The notes: a model not told the origin generated them from the sequence alone. DNA of 64,000 nt from JALYNX01 sp963746905 (GCA_963746905.1 CAVVCY010000002.1:310001-374000); one strand, 5' to 3'; counted from the first letter of the stretch, positions 1-8,291 are shown. Numbers and translations are program-made.

Positions 1-233
1 CGGTTGAGCGCAAGGAAGTTGGTGCGACCTACCTTCTTGCGAAGCACCATCTCGGCGTTCTCGAGCACCGCCAAGTGCTTGTGCATCGCGGGAAGAGAGA
101 GATCTCGCATAGAAGCCAGATGACTGATCGAGGAGGGCCGCAAGCTCAGCAAGTGGATGATTTCACGCCGATGCCGGTTTGCAAGAGCCTCAAAGACTTT
201 GTCCAGATCAGGGGTACGTTGGATCTCACGCAT
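1..233 (-). CDS. ArsR/SmtB-type winged-helix regulator (C-terminus outside window)
   Basis: The reading frame starts at the ATG at 233 and runs off the left edge, so only about 77 residues are visible. They have the layout of an ArsR-family DNA-binding domain: an opening helix (VFEALANRHRREIIHLL), a turn, and a recognition-helix region (LSLPAMHKHLAVLENAEMV) followed by the start of the wing (RKKVGRTNFLALN). An AGGTGA ribosome site lies 7 bases before the ATG. No metal-binding cysteine motif is visible in this part. Related proteins often repress their own promoter together with a small neighbouring gene (for example SRPBCC-domain proteins), but the downstream partner is outside the window. 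Family assignment is fairly sure; the ligand is unknown. Confidence 0.7.
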   Translation of the reverse strand, partial: MREIQRTPDLDKVFEALANRHRREIIHLLSLRPSSISHLASMRDLSLPAMHKHLAVLENAEMVLRKKVGRTNFLALN

Positions 234-238
234 GATAG

Positions 239-254
239 TTCACCTATTGGTGAA
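239..254. promoter_or_regulatory. Inverted repeat overlapping the ArsR-gene promoter and ribosome site
   Basis: TTCACC-TATT-GGTGAA is a perfect 6+6 palindrome, extending imperfectly outward. It lies 5 bases upstream of the regulator ATG and overlaps its Shine-Dalgarno sequence. A TATACT -10-like element sits at 254-259 on the minus strand. Position and symmetry suggest an autoregulatory operator, which is usual in ArsR-type genes. The assignment is by inference. Confidence 0.5.
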
Positions 255-309
255 GTATAACAGCCACGATCCGTACAGAGCCGAAACGGCCGTTACCACG
301 AAAATGGAC

Positions 310-335
310 GAAACCCCCGAGGGAGCGAGGGTTTC
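310..335 (-). terminator. Hairpin downstream of the tRNA cluster
   Basis: GAAACCC (310-316) pairs with GGGTTTC (329-335). On the minus strand the stem is followed by a T-containing stretch (TCCATTTTCG). It lies just after tRNA-Val in the direction of transcription and before the regulator promoter, so it probably ends the tRNA transcript. Confidence 0.55.
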
Positions 336-340
336 TCTTG

Positions 341-415
341 TGGGCCCTACTGGACTTGAACCAGTGACCTCTTGCGTGTCGAGCAAGCGCTCTAGCCAGG
401 CTGAGCTAAGGGCCC
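341..415 (-). tRNA. tRNA-Val(GAC)
   Basis: The reverse complement folds as a full cloverleaf: acceptor GGGCCCT paired with AGGGCCC, D-arm GCTC/GAGC, anticodon stem CTTGC/GCAAG around loop TCGACAC (anticodon GAC), T-arm with TTCAAGT, discriminator A. CCA is not encoded. It is the last tRNA of a three-gene minus-strand cluster. Confidence 0.95.
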
Positions 416-430
416 GTGTTCCTCAATTAG

Positions 431-501
431 AGGCGACGACCGGAATCGAACCGGTGTGACGGGTTTTGCAGACCCGCGCCTAACCACTCGGCCACGTCGC
501 C
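431..501 (-). tRNA. tRNA-Cys(GCA)
   Basis: The cloverleaf has acceptor GGCGACG/CGTCGCC, anticodon stem CGGGT/ACCCG with loop CTGCAAA (anticodon GCA), T-loop TTCGATT and discriminator U73, as expected for cysteine tRNA. It is 71 bases long with no encoded CCA, and is the middle gene of the cluster. Confidence 0.95.
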
Positions 502-535
502 GGTACCGGACGACTCGACCTGGGTCCGTCGTCAG

Positions 536-609
536 AGCGGAAGACGGGATTCGAACCCACGACCTCAACCTTGGCAAGGTTGCGCTCTAGCCAACTGAGC
601 TACTTCCGC
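536..609 (-). tRNA. tRNA-Gly(GCC)
   Basis: The acceptor GCGGAAG pairs with CTTCCGC; the anticodon stem CAACC/GGTTG encloses loop TTGCCAA (anticodon GCC); the T-loop is TTCGAAT; the discriminator is U. It is first in the transcription order Gly-Cys-Val, a cluster seen in other actinomycetes. CCA is not encoded. Confidence 0.95.
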
Positions 610-659
610 GAGCGGAGGCGGCATTGTAGCCCGGGCGAAAAGCCAACCAAATGGATGCC

Positions 660-1088
660 TCAGACCCCTGTCGAGCCGAATCCGCCGGCCCCTCGCGGGG
701 TCACATCGAGGTCTTCGACCTCGGTCCATTCCACCTCGGGAATCGGGACCACTGCCAGTTGGGCGACCCGGTCCCCTCGAGCGAAGTCGACTTTCTCGGG
801 CCCGTGATTGATGAGGAGGACGGTCACTTCGCCCCTGTAACCGGAGTCGATGAGACCCGGCCCGTTGACCACGCCAATGCCGGCCCTCAAGGCATGGCCG
901 CTTCTCGGAAGAACCAGGCCCGCAAACCCTTCCGGGATGGCGACTGCGATCCCGGTCGGCACCGGGGCTCTTTCCCCTGGCTCGAGACTGAAATCAATTC
1001 TGGAGTGAAGGTCGATGGCGGCGTCGCCGATATGTGACCTAGTGGGAATTTCTAGTTCCGGGTCGAGACGTACGAAGTTAACCTGCAT
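660..1088 (-). CDS. dut: dUTP diphosphatase (dUTPase)
   Basis: Hydrolyses dUTP to dUMP and pyrophosphate, keeping uracil out of DNA and supplying dUMP for thymidylate synthesis. All five trimeric-dUTPase motifs are present in order in the 142 residues: GDAAIDLHS (1), PRSGHAL (2), GVVNGPGLIDSGYRGE (3), RGDRVAQL (4) and the flexible C-terminal RGAGGFGSTG (5). Motif 3 normally reads GVIDxxYRGE, so the Tyr that discriminates the deoxyribose is kept. The ATG at 1088 is chosen because the conserved domain begins there; the frame stays open further upstream but that part looks noncoding. The gene is divergent from the membrane-protein gene at 1194. No strong ribosome site is visible. Confidence 0.95.
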   Translation of the reverse strand: MQVNFVRLDPELEIPTRSHIGDAAIDLHSRIDFSLEPGERAPVPTGIAVAIPEGFAGLVLPRSGHALRAGIGVVNGPGLIDSGYRGEVTVLLINHGPEKVDFARGDRVAQLAVVPIPEVEWTEVEDLDVTPRGAGGFGSTGV

Positions 1089-1193
1089 GGTGTCACGGGC
1101 ATCGGGCGAGATGACTTGACGACTGTAAGCGAGAGTCCTCGATGACCGCCACCTCACCCACAAGGCACGGCCGGTTTGCCGCGTTTTCCTTCG

Positions 1194-2153
1194 ATGGAGT
1201 CGCTCGGCTTCTCCGACGCGCCCAGCGAGACGACCGTCGTCTATGCCCAGCCGAGCCACCACTCGGTAACCACGACCATCACCACCCGGCCCACAGCCCC
1301 GACCGGCCACATGGTCCAGGACCTATGGGACTCAACTGAGCTCGACGCGCCTTCGCTCGCTGACTGGAAACCGGTGGCTCCCGACCGACGGCATCTCAAG
1401 ACTCGCCGCTTCCGGTGGAGCAGGGTGTTGCTCGCCTTGATCATCGCCGTTGCTGTGGGTGGAACTGTCTTCTGGCTCCACCAGCGCTCCAGTGGGGCTG
1501 CTGCAGCGTCGGTTGCCGCAGTTCAAGACCAAGCCACAGAGTTGTCGGCCAGCCTGGATGGGATCGGTCCCATCGCCGACCAGCTTGCCGCGCCGGCGAG
1601 CTCTGTGAACCTGACCGCAACCGATCTCTTCGACCTGGACGATGCAGCCCGGGGCCTTTTCGACGCTTCGGCTGCCCTTCCCGATCTCGAGGCCGACACC
1701 GAGACGATCGCCGGCGACGCCGCCTCACTGTCATTCGAGATGGTGCGCCAGTTGCGTGACGGGCTCGCCTACCGGGGTGCTTTGGAGCCCATGCTGGCGA
1801 CACCGGCTTTGGAGACAGACCCGACGCTCACCGACATGGCTACTGCCACCCTCGAATTCTCGAAGTGGCGATCACAATTCGACAACGTCCGATCGGCGCT
1901 ACCGGAAGACGTGGCGGCAACTGTCACTATCGCCCTCGACGACTTCAGCGCCGGCCTCGAAGCCCGCCAGGGCACCTACCTCGACGCCATCCGCAACGAC
2001 AATCGAGCCGGCGCCGAGGCAGCCCTCCAGTCTCTCGATTCAGACCTCGAGTCCATCAGAGGGCTACTGATGACCACGATGAGGGACCTGGCCGGGCAGG
2101 TCGAATCGGAGTTGGAGGAAACCCGGGGGCTCATCGACCGCCTACTCGGATGA
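1194..2153 (+). CDS. Single-pass membrane protein with helical external domain, unknown function
   Basis: About 319 residues from the ATG at 1194; an in-frame TTG at 1176 is a possible earlier start. I do not recognise the family. A hydrophilic N-terminal region of about 80 residues, rich in Thr, Pro and His, is followed by a basic stretch (RRFRWSR) and one transmembrane segment (VLLALIIAVAVGGTVFW). The remaining 200 or so residues are acidic, Ala/Leu/Asp-rich and strongly helical, with coiled-coil character towards the end. That predicts a short cytoplasmic tail and an extracytoplasmic helical bundle. The 3' end overlaps the 3' end of nrdR by 12 bases tail to tail. Confidence 0.7.
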   Translation: MESLGFSDAPSETTVVYAQPSHHSVTTTITTRPTAPTGHMVQDLWDSTELDAPSLADWKPVAPDRRHLKTRRFRWSRVLLALIIAVAVGGTVFWLHQRSSGAAAASVAAVQDQATELSASLDGIGPIADQLAAPASSVNLTATDLFDLDDAARGLFDASAALPDLEADTETIAGDAASLSFEMVRQLRDGLAYRGALEPMLATPALETDPTLTDMATATLEFSKWRSQFDNVRSALPEDVAATVTIALDDFSAGLEARQGTYLDAIRNDNRAGAEAALQSLDSDLESIRGLLMTTMRDLAGQVESELEETRGLIDRLLG

Positions 2154-2591
2154 TTCCAGGGCGGCGACTTCCTTCTCGAAGTCGGCGGCATCCTGGAAAT
2201 CCTTGTAGACCGAGGCGAAACGGAGATAGGCGACCTCGTCCATGGCTCTGAGCTGTCCGAGAACCTGGTGACCGATGTCCTCGGAGGTCACCGGGAACCC
2301 CTCGTGACGGAGCGAGTGTTCGACTTCCGCAACAATCGACTCGATGGCGGAGCCCGAGACTGGTCGATCGGCGAAAGCGGCGGAGATCCCAGCGGCGAGC
2401 TTTGCCGACGAAAAGGCTTCCAGGCGACCGTTCCGCTTGCGAACCATGAGCTGTGGCTCGAGGCGCTCGTAGGTGGTGAATCGGCCGTCACAGGTTTCGC
2501 ACGACCGACGACGACGGATCGACTGGCCGCCTTCGGCGGGTCGGCTGTCGATCACCCTGGTGTCGGGTGCGCCGCAAGTGGGGCAAAGCAT
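2142..2591 (-). CDS. nrdR: Transcriptional repressor NrdR
   Basis: Represses ribonucleotide reductase genes in response to ATP/dATP bound by its ATP-cone. The 149-residue protein starts with the invariant zinc-ribbon (MLCPTCG, with the second pair CETC near residue 35). The RRRRSCETCDGRFTTYER block follows, then the ATP-cone (VRKRNGRLEAFSSAKL to YLRFASVYKDF). The start is the ATG at 2591 because NrdR proteins begin MxCPxC; a longer in-frame start adds seven non-conserved residues. It lies 27 bases after the LysM gene on the same strand and is probably co-transcribed with it, so it may come partly under SOS control. The order nrdR / LysM protein / divergent lexA matches mycobacteria. Confidence 0.95.
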   Translation of the reverse strand: MLCPTCGAPDTRVIDSRPAEGGQSIRRRRSCETCDGRFTTYERLEPQLMVRKRNGRLEAFSSAKLAAGISAAFADRPVSGSAIESIVAEVEHSLRHEGFPVTSEDIGHQVLGQLRAMDEVAYLRFASVYKDFQDAADFEKEVAALESSE

Positions 2592-2618
2592 CGCCCCAGG
2601 GTAAACCAGCAAAATCGC

Positions 2619-2897
2619 TCAGCCCCTGGGAAGAAGCAGGATCTGACCGGGCGTGATCGTCCCGTGCTCGACCCCGCTCAACTCGATGATGTCCGAAACC
2701 AGGCGACGGACATCTCCACCGGGCTCAATCCTGTCAGCTGCGATCCCCCAGAGCGTGTCGCCGGACGCCACGACATACTCAGTGATCGATGTCGGGGCTT
2801 CGGCGTCAGCAGAGCCCCCGATCATGAGGAAGACCATGCAGACTGCGGCTAGTAGCAAGATCAGCCGGACGGACAGCTGAAGTGTTGCTTTCTGCAT
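2619..2897 (-). CDS. LysM-domain membrane protein, likely SOS-induced division inhibitor
   Basis: 92 residues: an N-terminal membrane anchor or signal (LILLLAAVCMVFLMIGGSADA), then one LysM domain (YVVASGDTLWGIA ... ITPGQILLLP) that should bind peptidoglycan outside the membrane. A strong AGGAGGGAG site sits 7 bases before the ATG. It is divergent from lexA, and the gap carries several LexA boxes. Small LysM proteins in exactly this place (YneA in Bacillus, Rv2719c in Mycobacterium) block cell division during DNA damage. The present protein is shorter than Rv2719c. The role is inferred from architecture and position; the domain call is sure. Confidence 0.8.
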   Translation of the reverse strand: MQKATLQLSVRLILLLAAVCMVFLMIGGSADAEAPTSITEYVVASGDTLWGIAADRIEPGGDVRRLVSDIIELSGVEHGTITPGQILLLPRG

Positions 2898-2948
2898 TTG
2901 GTCTCCCTCCTGATCGGTCGCTGGGCTCTTTGCTGGATGCAGTTCTCA

Positions 2949-3060
2949 TCGAACGTGCGTTCGCCACTTTATCGAACAAACGTTCGATGTCAAGAGGAAT
3001 CGAACAGGTGTTTGGTTTCGAACCCGTGTTCGATTACTCTCGACTAGAACATCAGTTCGA
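2949..3060. promoter_or_regulatory. Array of five LexA boxes between the LysM gene and lexA
   Basis: The actinobacterial SOS box is TCGAAC-N4-GTTCGA. Two perfect copies lie at 2972-2987 (spacer AAAC) and 3018-3033 (spacer CCGT). Single-mismatch copies lie at 2949-2964 (right arm GTTCGC) and 3045-3060 (left arm TAGAAC). A weaker half-conserved copy lies at 3000-3015 (right arm GTTTGG). Start-to-start spacings are 23, 28, 18 and 27 bases. The last box ends directly before the lexA ribosome site, so LexA binding should block both divergent transcripts. Confidence 0.92.
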
Positions 3061-3071
3061 GGAGGAGTCAG

Positions 3072-3693
3072 GTGCTCAGCGAGCGACAGCAGCAGGTTCT
3101 GGATTACATACGGCAGACAGTCACCGATCGTGGCTATCCGCCCTCGGTGCGCGAGATCGGGGAAGCCGTAGGGCTCTCCTCCCCGTCGACCGTTCACTCC
3201 CATCTCTCGGCACTCGTGGAGGCGGGCGCTCTGAGGCGTGACCCGACCAAGCCACGCGCAATAGTCGTGGTCGACGATCAGGCCTCGTCCGTGAGCCGGG
3301 CCTCCGCCCGGATGCGCGACGTGCCGGTTCTGGGACGGATCGCGGCCGGCACCCCGATCCTCGCCGCCGAGCACGTCGAAGAGGTCTCTGCCGTTGCCGG
3401 TGGACCTCGTCGGCAACGACCCGGTGTTCCTGCTCGAAGTCAAAGGTGACTCGATGATCGGGGCAGGCATCTTCCCCGGTGACCTGGTAGCGATCCGCAG
3501 CCAGAAGGATGCCCGAGACGGCGAGATCGTGGCCGCTCTCATCGATGGCGAAGAGGCCAGCATCAAGCGGCTTCGCCGCAAGGACGGCAAGGTGATCCTC
3601 GAGTCCGAGAACCCCGCCTACGAGCCGATGGTGTTCACCGAAGGCGTCGAGGTAATCGGGAAAGTGGTCAGCGTCCTCCGACGCTATCCGTGA
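3072..3693 (+). CDS. lexA: SOS repressor LexA (frame broken by one extra base)
   Basis: Repressor-protease that represses DNA-damage genes and cuts itself when RecA filaments form. The first frame gives the winged-helix domain (MLSERQQQVLDYI, SVREIGEAVGLSSPSTVHSHL) and the cleavage region (GRIAAGTPI, Ala-Gly bond at residues 92-93). It leaves the family sequence after EHVEEV near 3386-3392. The next frame continues with VDLVGNDPVFLLEVKGDSM (catalytic Ser) and EEASIKRL (catalytic Lys) to the stop at 3693. Removing one base from the TCTC stretch restores EHVEEV-LPLPVDLVG, the usual sequence. Start is GTG at 3072, after a GGAGGAG site at 3061-3067. Both halves are intact, so a sequence error is likelier than a pseudogene. 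It overlaps dapF by 10 bases, tail to tail. Confidence 0.9.
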
Positions 3694-4433
3694 TCCCACA
3701 CCCCCCGGAACGAGTATTCGGCCGGGCCGGTGAGCCAGGCGATTCCGTCGCGGATCTCGACTGACCCGGTCCCCCCGGGCACTTCGACCGTAACCGTCCC
3801 ATCGGCTCCCTTCAGGGCGACCGCGGCGGCCGCAGCCATCCCTGTGCCGCAGGCCAAGGTCTCCCCCACCCCACGCTCCCAGACCCGCATCGTGACCACG
3901 CCATCGGCGACCGAGATGAACTCGACGTTGCAACCGGAGTCAAATCCGGCTTGCTGAGCAACTACCGGTCCGACGGTTCGGACATCGATCGCGGCCGGAT
4001 CGTCCACAAACCGAACCGCATGTGGGTTGCCGATGTCGACCAGGTGATAGGTATGACCATCGATCGTTTCCTCGCCCTCGAGCAGAGGCGGGCCCATCTC
4101 GGCCTGCCAGAGACCATCGAGGATCCGGACCCGCCGCAAGCCGACGGGAGTGTCGACTTCGAATTCGTCGGTCGTGACCCAACCGTGGTCGTGGGCGTAG
4201 CGCCCGACACAACGCAACCCGTTGCCGCACATCTCCGCCGAGCTGCCGTCGGCATTCCAGTAGTCCATGACGATCGGTGAGCCCTGAGAGACCACGAGGA
4301 CACCATCGGCGCCGATCCCTCGCCGCCGATCGCAAAGTGCGGTCACTTCTTCGACGGTGAGCCGGGCCGGGCCTTCGATGACAACGAAGTCGTTGCCCAA
4401 CCCCTGCATCTTGGTGAATTCGATACCGCTCAA
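3684..4433 (-). CDS. dapF: Diaminopimelate epimerase
   Basis: Converts LL- to meso-diaminopimelate for lysine and peptidoglycan synthesis. 249 residues. The two catalytic cysteines are in the expected places: EMCGNGLRC near residue 68-76 and LACGTGMAA near residue 195. The N-terminal KMQGLGNDFVV is typical. Start is a TTG at 4433, 7 bases after GGAGG, overlapping the miaA stop (TTGA); the family's usual N-terminus supports it. Fourth gene of a minus-strand operon rny-miaB-miaA-dapF with overlaps at the miaB/miaA and miaA/dapF junctions. Confidence 0.95.
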   Translation of the reverse strand: MSGIEFTKMQGLGNDFVVIEGPARLTVEEVTALCDRRRGIGADGVLVVSQGSPIVMDYWNADGSSAEMCGNGLRCVGRYAHDHGWVTTDEFEVDTPVGLRRVRILDGLWQAEMGPPLLEGEETIDGHTYHLVDIGNPHAVRFVDDPAAIDVRTVGPVVAQQAGFDSGCNVEFISVADGVVTMRVWERGVGETLACGTGMAAAAAVALKGADGTVTVEVPGGTGSVEIRDGIAWLTGPAEYSFRGVWDHG

Positions 4434-5323
4434 CTCAGGGCCTCCAGGGCGCGATCGACGCGACTCGCAAGGTCATCCAACCAGGGTATCCAACGGATCC
4501 GAGGATCACGCTGAAACCATGTGCGCTGTCTTCGAGCCAGCTGCCTGGTGCTGCGGGCGGCCTTCTCGAATGCCTCATCAATGGTGGACAACCCATCGAG
4601 GGCGTCGAGGACTTCCCGATATCCGACGGCGTTGCGTGCGGTCCGCCCCAGACGATTCCGAAGCCCTATCACCTCGTCGACCAGGCCTCCGCCTCGCATC
4701 GCATTCAGCCTCGTCTCGACCCGTCTCTCGAGGCTGTCCCCCGGGTCGATGCCGAGGGCGGTGAACTCGATCTCGGGCACATACCGGCGCACATCCTCGG
4801 CTTCGGCACTCGACGCCCGCTCGCTTGGTGACTCGCCGCTGAGCCGCAGGATCTCGACCGCCCGAATCACCCGCCGCCGGTTGGCAAGATCGACGTGCAG
4901 ATCCACTTCGGTATCGGTGCCTCTCAGTTCGGAGACCAGATCCTCCAAGGGCTGCCCCTCCAATTCGGTCCTCAGGTCGGGATCGGTGGGAGCGAAGCTC
5001 ATCGGATCGACCAGGGCTCGAAAATGGAGGCCGGAGCCCCCGGTGATCAACACCGGGAGGTCAGAAGCCTCCATCACCTGACGGCCGATGCGCCTGAATT
5101 CGGCGACCGAGAACTCGCTGGCAGGGTCGGCGATGTCGATCATGTGGTGGGGAACGCCTTCCCTCTCCAAGAGGTTCGGCTTGGCGGTGCCGATGTCCAT
5201 TCCCCGATAGACCTGCATTGAGTCGACCGAGATGATCTCGGCGCCGAGTCGCAGGGCGAGCAGGACGGCGAGGTCACTCTTGCCGGCTGCAGTTGGGCCC
5301 AGCAGTGCCAGGACCCGGTTCAG
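4430..5323 (-). CDS. miaA: tRNA dimethylallyltransferase MiaA (start codon unclear)
   Basis: Adds a dimethylallyl group to A37 of tRNAs reading UNN codons; MiaB then thiolates it. The first ATG in frame (5218) is within the conserved MQVYRGMDIGTAKP, but the same frame upstream encodes the essential P-loop (LGPTAAGKSDLAVLLA) and AEIISVDS. The real start must therefore be near 5311-5323. No ATG, GTG or TTG is in frame there; a CTG at 5323 overlaps the miaB stop and follows a GGGGAGAG stretch, and is the best guess. Otherwise an indel hides the start. The C-terminal part has the usual RNRLGRTARNAVGYREVL region. The coordinates use the CTG. Confidence 0.85.
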   Translation of the reverse strand: MNRVLALLGPTAAGKSDLAVLLALRLGAEIISVDSMQVYRGMDIGTAKPNLLEREGVPHHMIDIADPASEFSVAEFRRIGRQVMEASDLPVLITGGSGLHFRALVDPMSFAPTDPDLRTELEGQPLEDLVSELRGTDTEVDLHVDLANRRRVIRAVEILRLSGESPSERASSAEAEDVRRYVPEIEFTALGIDPGDSLERRVETRLNAMRGGGLVDEVIGLRNRLGRTARNAVGYREVLDALDGLSTIDEAFEKAARSTRQLARRQRTWFQRDPRIRWIPWLDDLASRVDRALEALS

Positions 5324-6708
5324 ACCGCTCTCCCCACAAGGTGATGCGCTCGGGAGGCCACGACTTCCACATCGAAGAACGATCCCGAAGGGTGTCCGCC
5401 GTCGACATGGACCAACTTGCTGGTGCGGGTTCGGGTCGTCGCCACGTCCTCGTCCCGTTTCGACGGGCCCTCGCTCAGCACCTCGACCCTCCGTCCCACC
5501 ATCTCCCGATTGCGCCGGTGCGAGATCCGGTCCTGGACCTCGACGAGCCTGGCGAAACGCTCCTTGATCAGCTCATCGGGCACGAAGTCGGCCGTCATGT
5601 CGGCGGCCCTGGTACCGGGTCGGGCCGAGAAGATGAACATGAACGCCGAGTCGAATTCAGCTTCTTCGATGACTTCGAGTGTGAGGTCGAAGTCTTCGTC
5701 GGTCTCCCCGGGAAAGCCCACGATGATGTCGGTTGAGACTGCGAGCCCGGGGATGGTGTCGCGGGCCATCGCCAGACGATCGAGATACTTGCGCCGGTTG
5801 TAGCCGCGGTGCATCGCCGCCAGAACCCGGTCAGAGCCCGATTGGAGTGGGAAATGGAGGTGCTCGCAGACCTCCTCGGTCTCGGCCATGGCGAGGGCCA
5901 CCTCCTCGCGGAAATCATTGGGGTGAGGGCTGGTGAAGCGGACCCTCCTGATCCCGTCGACTGCGCCGACCCGTCGCAGGAGCTCGCCAAAAATGGGACG
6001 GCGATGGCCATCCAGCGCCAAATCCCGGCCGTAGGTGTCGACGTTCTGCCCCAGGAGCGTCACTTCGACCACGCCCTCGGAGGCGAGACGCTCGACTTCC
6101 CGCACGATGTCGCCGGGCCGACGCGAAACCTCGACACCACGGACCGACGGGACGATGCAGAAGGTGCAGGTGTTGTTGCACCCGACCTGGATCGTCACCC
6201 ATGCCGAGTGCTCCAGCTCTCGCTTCACGGGGAGTGAGGAGGGCATGGCCTGTAGCTCGTCGACCACCTCGGTGATCGGGCCCCACTGCTCAGCATGGTC
6301 GATCAGATCGAGGACCCGATCGAGGTTGTGGGTGCCCATGACCACATCGACCCATGGCGCCCGCTCGCGGATCAATTGCCGCTCCTTCTGGGCGGCGCAT
6401 CCTCCGACCACCAGCAACATGCCCGGGTTGATGTCCTTGATCGCCTTCATCTGCCCGAGGTTGCCGTACATCCGGTTGTCGGCGTTCTGCCGGATGGTGC
6501 AGGTGTTGATGTACACGATGTCGGCGCTCTCGAAGCCGTCGGTGGCTGACATCCCATCCGCCTCGAACAGCCCTGCAATGCGCTCTGAGTCGTGCTCGTT
6601 CATCTGACACCCGAAGGTGCGGATGAAGTAGCGCTTGCCGAGCCGGGTCGGCTGTCGCCGGACCGGTTCACGCAGAGTCGGACTGGGAAGCAGGACGCTT
6701 TGGGTCAT
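5320..6708 (-). CDS. miaB: tRNA-2-methylthio-N6-dimethylallyladenosine synthase MiaB
   Basis: Radical-SAM methylthiotransferase acting on i6A37 of tRNA, downstream of MiaA, which is the next gene. 462 residues in the family order: N-terminal UPF0004 domain with three cluster cysteines (TFGCQMNEHDSE, YINTCTIR, VGGCAAQKE), radical-SAM motif CNNTCTFC near residue 180, substrate part (SGSDRVLAAMHRGYNR), and a C-terminal TRAM domain (GRRVEVLSEG to FDVEVVASRAHHLVGRAV). The start at 6708 gives a tail of about 25 residues before the conserved YFIRTFGCQMN. It lies 9 bases after rny, and its end overlaps the likely start of miaA. Distinguished from RimO by the N-terminal cysteine context and operon partner. 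Confidence 0.96.
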   Translation of the reverse strand: MTQSVLLPSPTLREPVRRQPTRLGKRYFIRTFGCQMNEHDSERIAGLFEADGMSATDGFESADIVYINTCTIRQNADNRMYGNLGQMKAIKDINPGMLLVVGGCAAQKERQLIRERAPWVDVVMGTHNLDRVLDLIDHAEQWGPITEVVDELQAMPSSLPVKRELEHSAWVTIQVGCNNTCTFCIVPSVRGVEVSRRPGDIVREVERLASEGVVEVTLLGQNVDTYGRDLALDGHRRPIFGELLRRVGAVDGIRRVRFTSPHPNDFREEVALAMAETEEVCEHLHFPLQSGSDRVLAAMHRGYNRRKYLDRLAMARDTIPGLAVSTDIIVGFPGETDEDFDLTLEVIEEAEFDSAFMFIFSARPGTRAADMTADFVPDELIKERFARLVEVQDRISHRRNREMVGRRVEVLSEGPSKRDEDVATTRTRTSKLVHVDGGHPSGSFFDVEVVASRAHHLVGRAV

Positions 6709-6717
6709 GTGGAAGCC

Positions 6718-8263
6718 TCAGCGGGCGAAATCGGTGGCCCGGAACTCCCGAATCACGGTCACTTGGATCTGACCTGGATACTGGAGGTCCTCCTCCAGCT
6801 TACGGGCGATCCGGCGCGAAAGCTCCCGGGCCTCGAGGTCACCGACCTCACCGGGATCGACCACAACCCTCACCTCGCGGCCTGCCTGGAGGGCAAACAC
6901 GTGGTCGACGCCGGGAAACTCGAGAGCCAGGGTCTCCAGCCGCTCCAGCCTCTTCACGTAGCCCTCCAACGTCTCCCGGCGGGCTCCGGGACGGGCCGCA
7001 GACACCGCGTCGGCAGCCTGCACGATCACAGCCAGGATTGTCCTCGGTTCGACCTCGTTGTGGTGTGCCTCGATCCCGTGGACCACTGCCGGGTCCTCAT
7101 CGAAGCGACGGGCGATCTCGGCGCCGATCAGTGCGTGTGAGCCCTCGACTTCGTGGGTCACCGCCTTGCCGATGTCGTGGAGAAGGGCGGCACGCTTCAC
7201 CGGCGCAGGGTCGATGCCGAGCTCGGAGGCGAGCATCGAGGCGATGTGCGCTGTCTCGACCAGGTGGTTGAGCACGTTCTGGCCGTATGAGGTCCGGTAT
7301 TTGAGACGCCCCATGAGCGTTACCAGCTCGGCGTGCATCCTCGACACCCCGGCTTCGACGAGGGCCCACTCTCCAGCATCGCGGATACTCGCTTCGACCT
7401 CGGCCCGTGCCTTCTCATACGCCTCTTCGATCGAAGCAGGGTGGATGCGGCCGTCGGCCACCAGCTTTTCGAGGGTTATCCGGGCGACCTCACGTCGGAC
7501 CGGGTCGAATGAGGAGACCGACACCGCTTCGGGGGTGTCGTCCACTATGAGGTTGGTGCCGGTCACCGATTCGAGGTGGCGGATGTTGCGACCCTCACGT
7601 CCAATGATCCGCCCCTTCATGTCATCGGAAGGAAGGGCTATGACCGAGACAGTGGTTTCAGTGACCACTTCGGAAGCGAGCCGCTGGATGGCGGTGGCAA
7701 GGATTCTGCGAGCGCGGCGGTCGGCTTCTTCGCGGGCTTTGATCTCCAGATCGCGGACCACGATCATCGCCTCGCGTCGGGCCTCATCCTCGACCTGGGC
7801 CAGCATCTCCGTTTTGGCGGCGCTGACATCGATTCCGGAGACCTGTTCCAGCCGGAATCTGGCCTCTTCTTTGAGATGCTCCACCTGGCCCCGGGACTCG
7901 TTGAGCTCCTCCTCGCGGTCGATGAGCATCTTCTCCCGCTGTGCCAGGTTTGAGGCTCGCTGATCGAGCGTCTCCTCGCGTTGAGCGAGTCGGGATTCGA
8001 GGCTGGCCACCTCGAGTCGACGATGCTCGAGATTGGCCTCCTCACGCTCCCGGTACGTCTCGGCCTTGGCCCGACCCTCTTCCTCGGCTTTGGCCAGGAT
8101 CCGCTGGGCATCGAGACGCGCTCGACGTCGTCATGTCCTCGGCCGAAACTCCATCGCGTTCCCGGCGCCGGGTCACGGCGAGCCGGGCCAGGAGGTACCC
8201 AAAACCGAGGCCAATGACGAGCGCCAGGACGGTCAGCCCGATCGCCAGGGGGTTGTCCATCAT
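6718..8263 (-). CDS. rny: Ribonuclease Y (one frameshift)
   Basis: Membrane-bound endoribonuclease that starts mRNA decay. The N-terminal frame from 8263 gives one membrane segment (IGLTVLALVIGLGFGYLLARL) and a basic stretch. The other frame gives the long coiled coil (ASLESRLAQREETLDQRASN), the KH domain (GRIIGREGRNIRHLE) and the HD phosphohydrolase domain (HDIGKAVTHEVEGSHALIGAE). The frames change between about 8115 and 8145. The total length implies one extra base, and the joined protein has the usual length of about 515 residues. Two ATGs stand in tandem (8263, 8260) after GGGGGAAGGA; the second has the better spacing. First gene of the rny-miaB-miaA-dapF operon. Confidence 0.92.
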
Positions 8264-8291
8264 GGTCCTTCCCCCGGGGATGGAAACAAAC

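Noticed and set aside
157..577. Open frames across the tRNA region on both strands.
   Set aside because: They run through three clear tRNA cloverleaves and have no protein-family character.
3072..3693. lexA as a true pseudogene or programmed frameshift.
   Set aside because: Both domains are fully conserved, no slippery site or pseudoknot is evident, and many other core genes have similar one-base slips.
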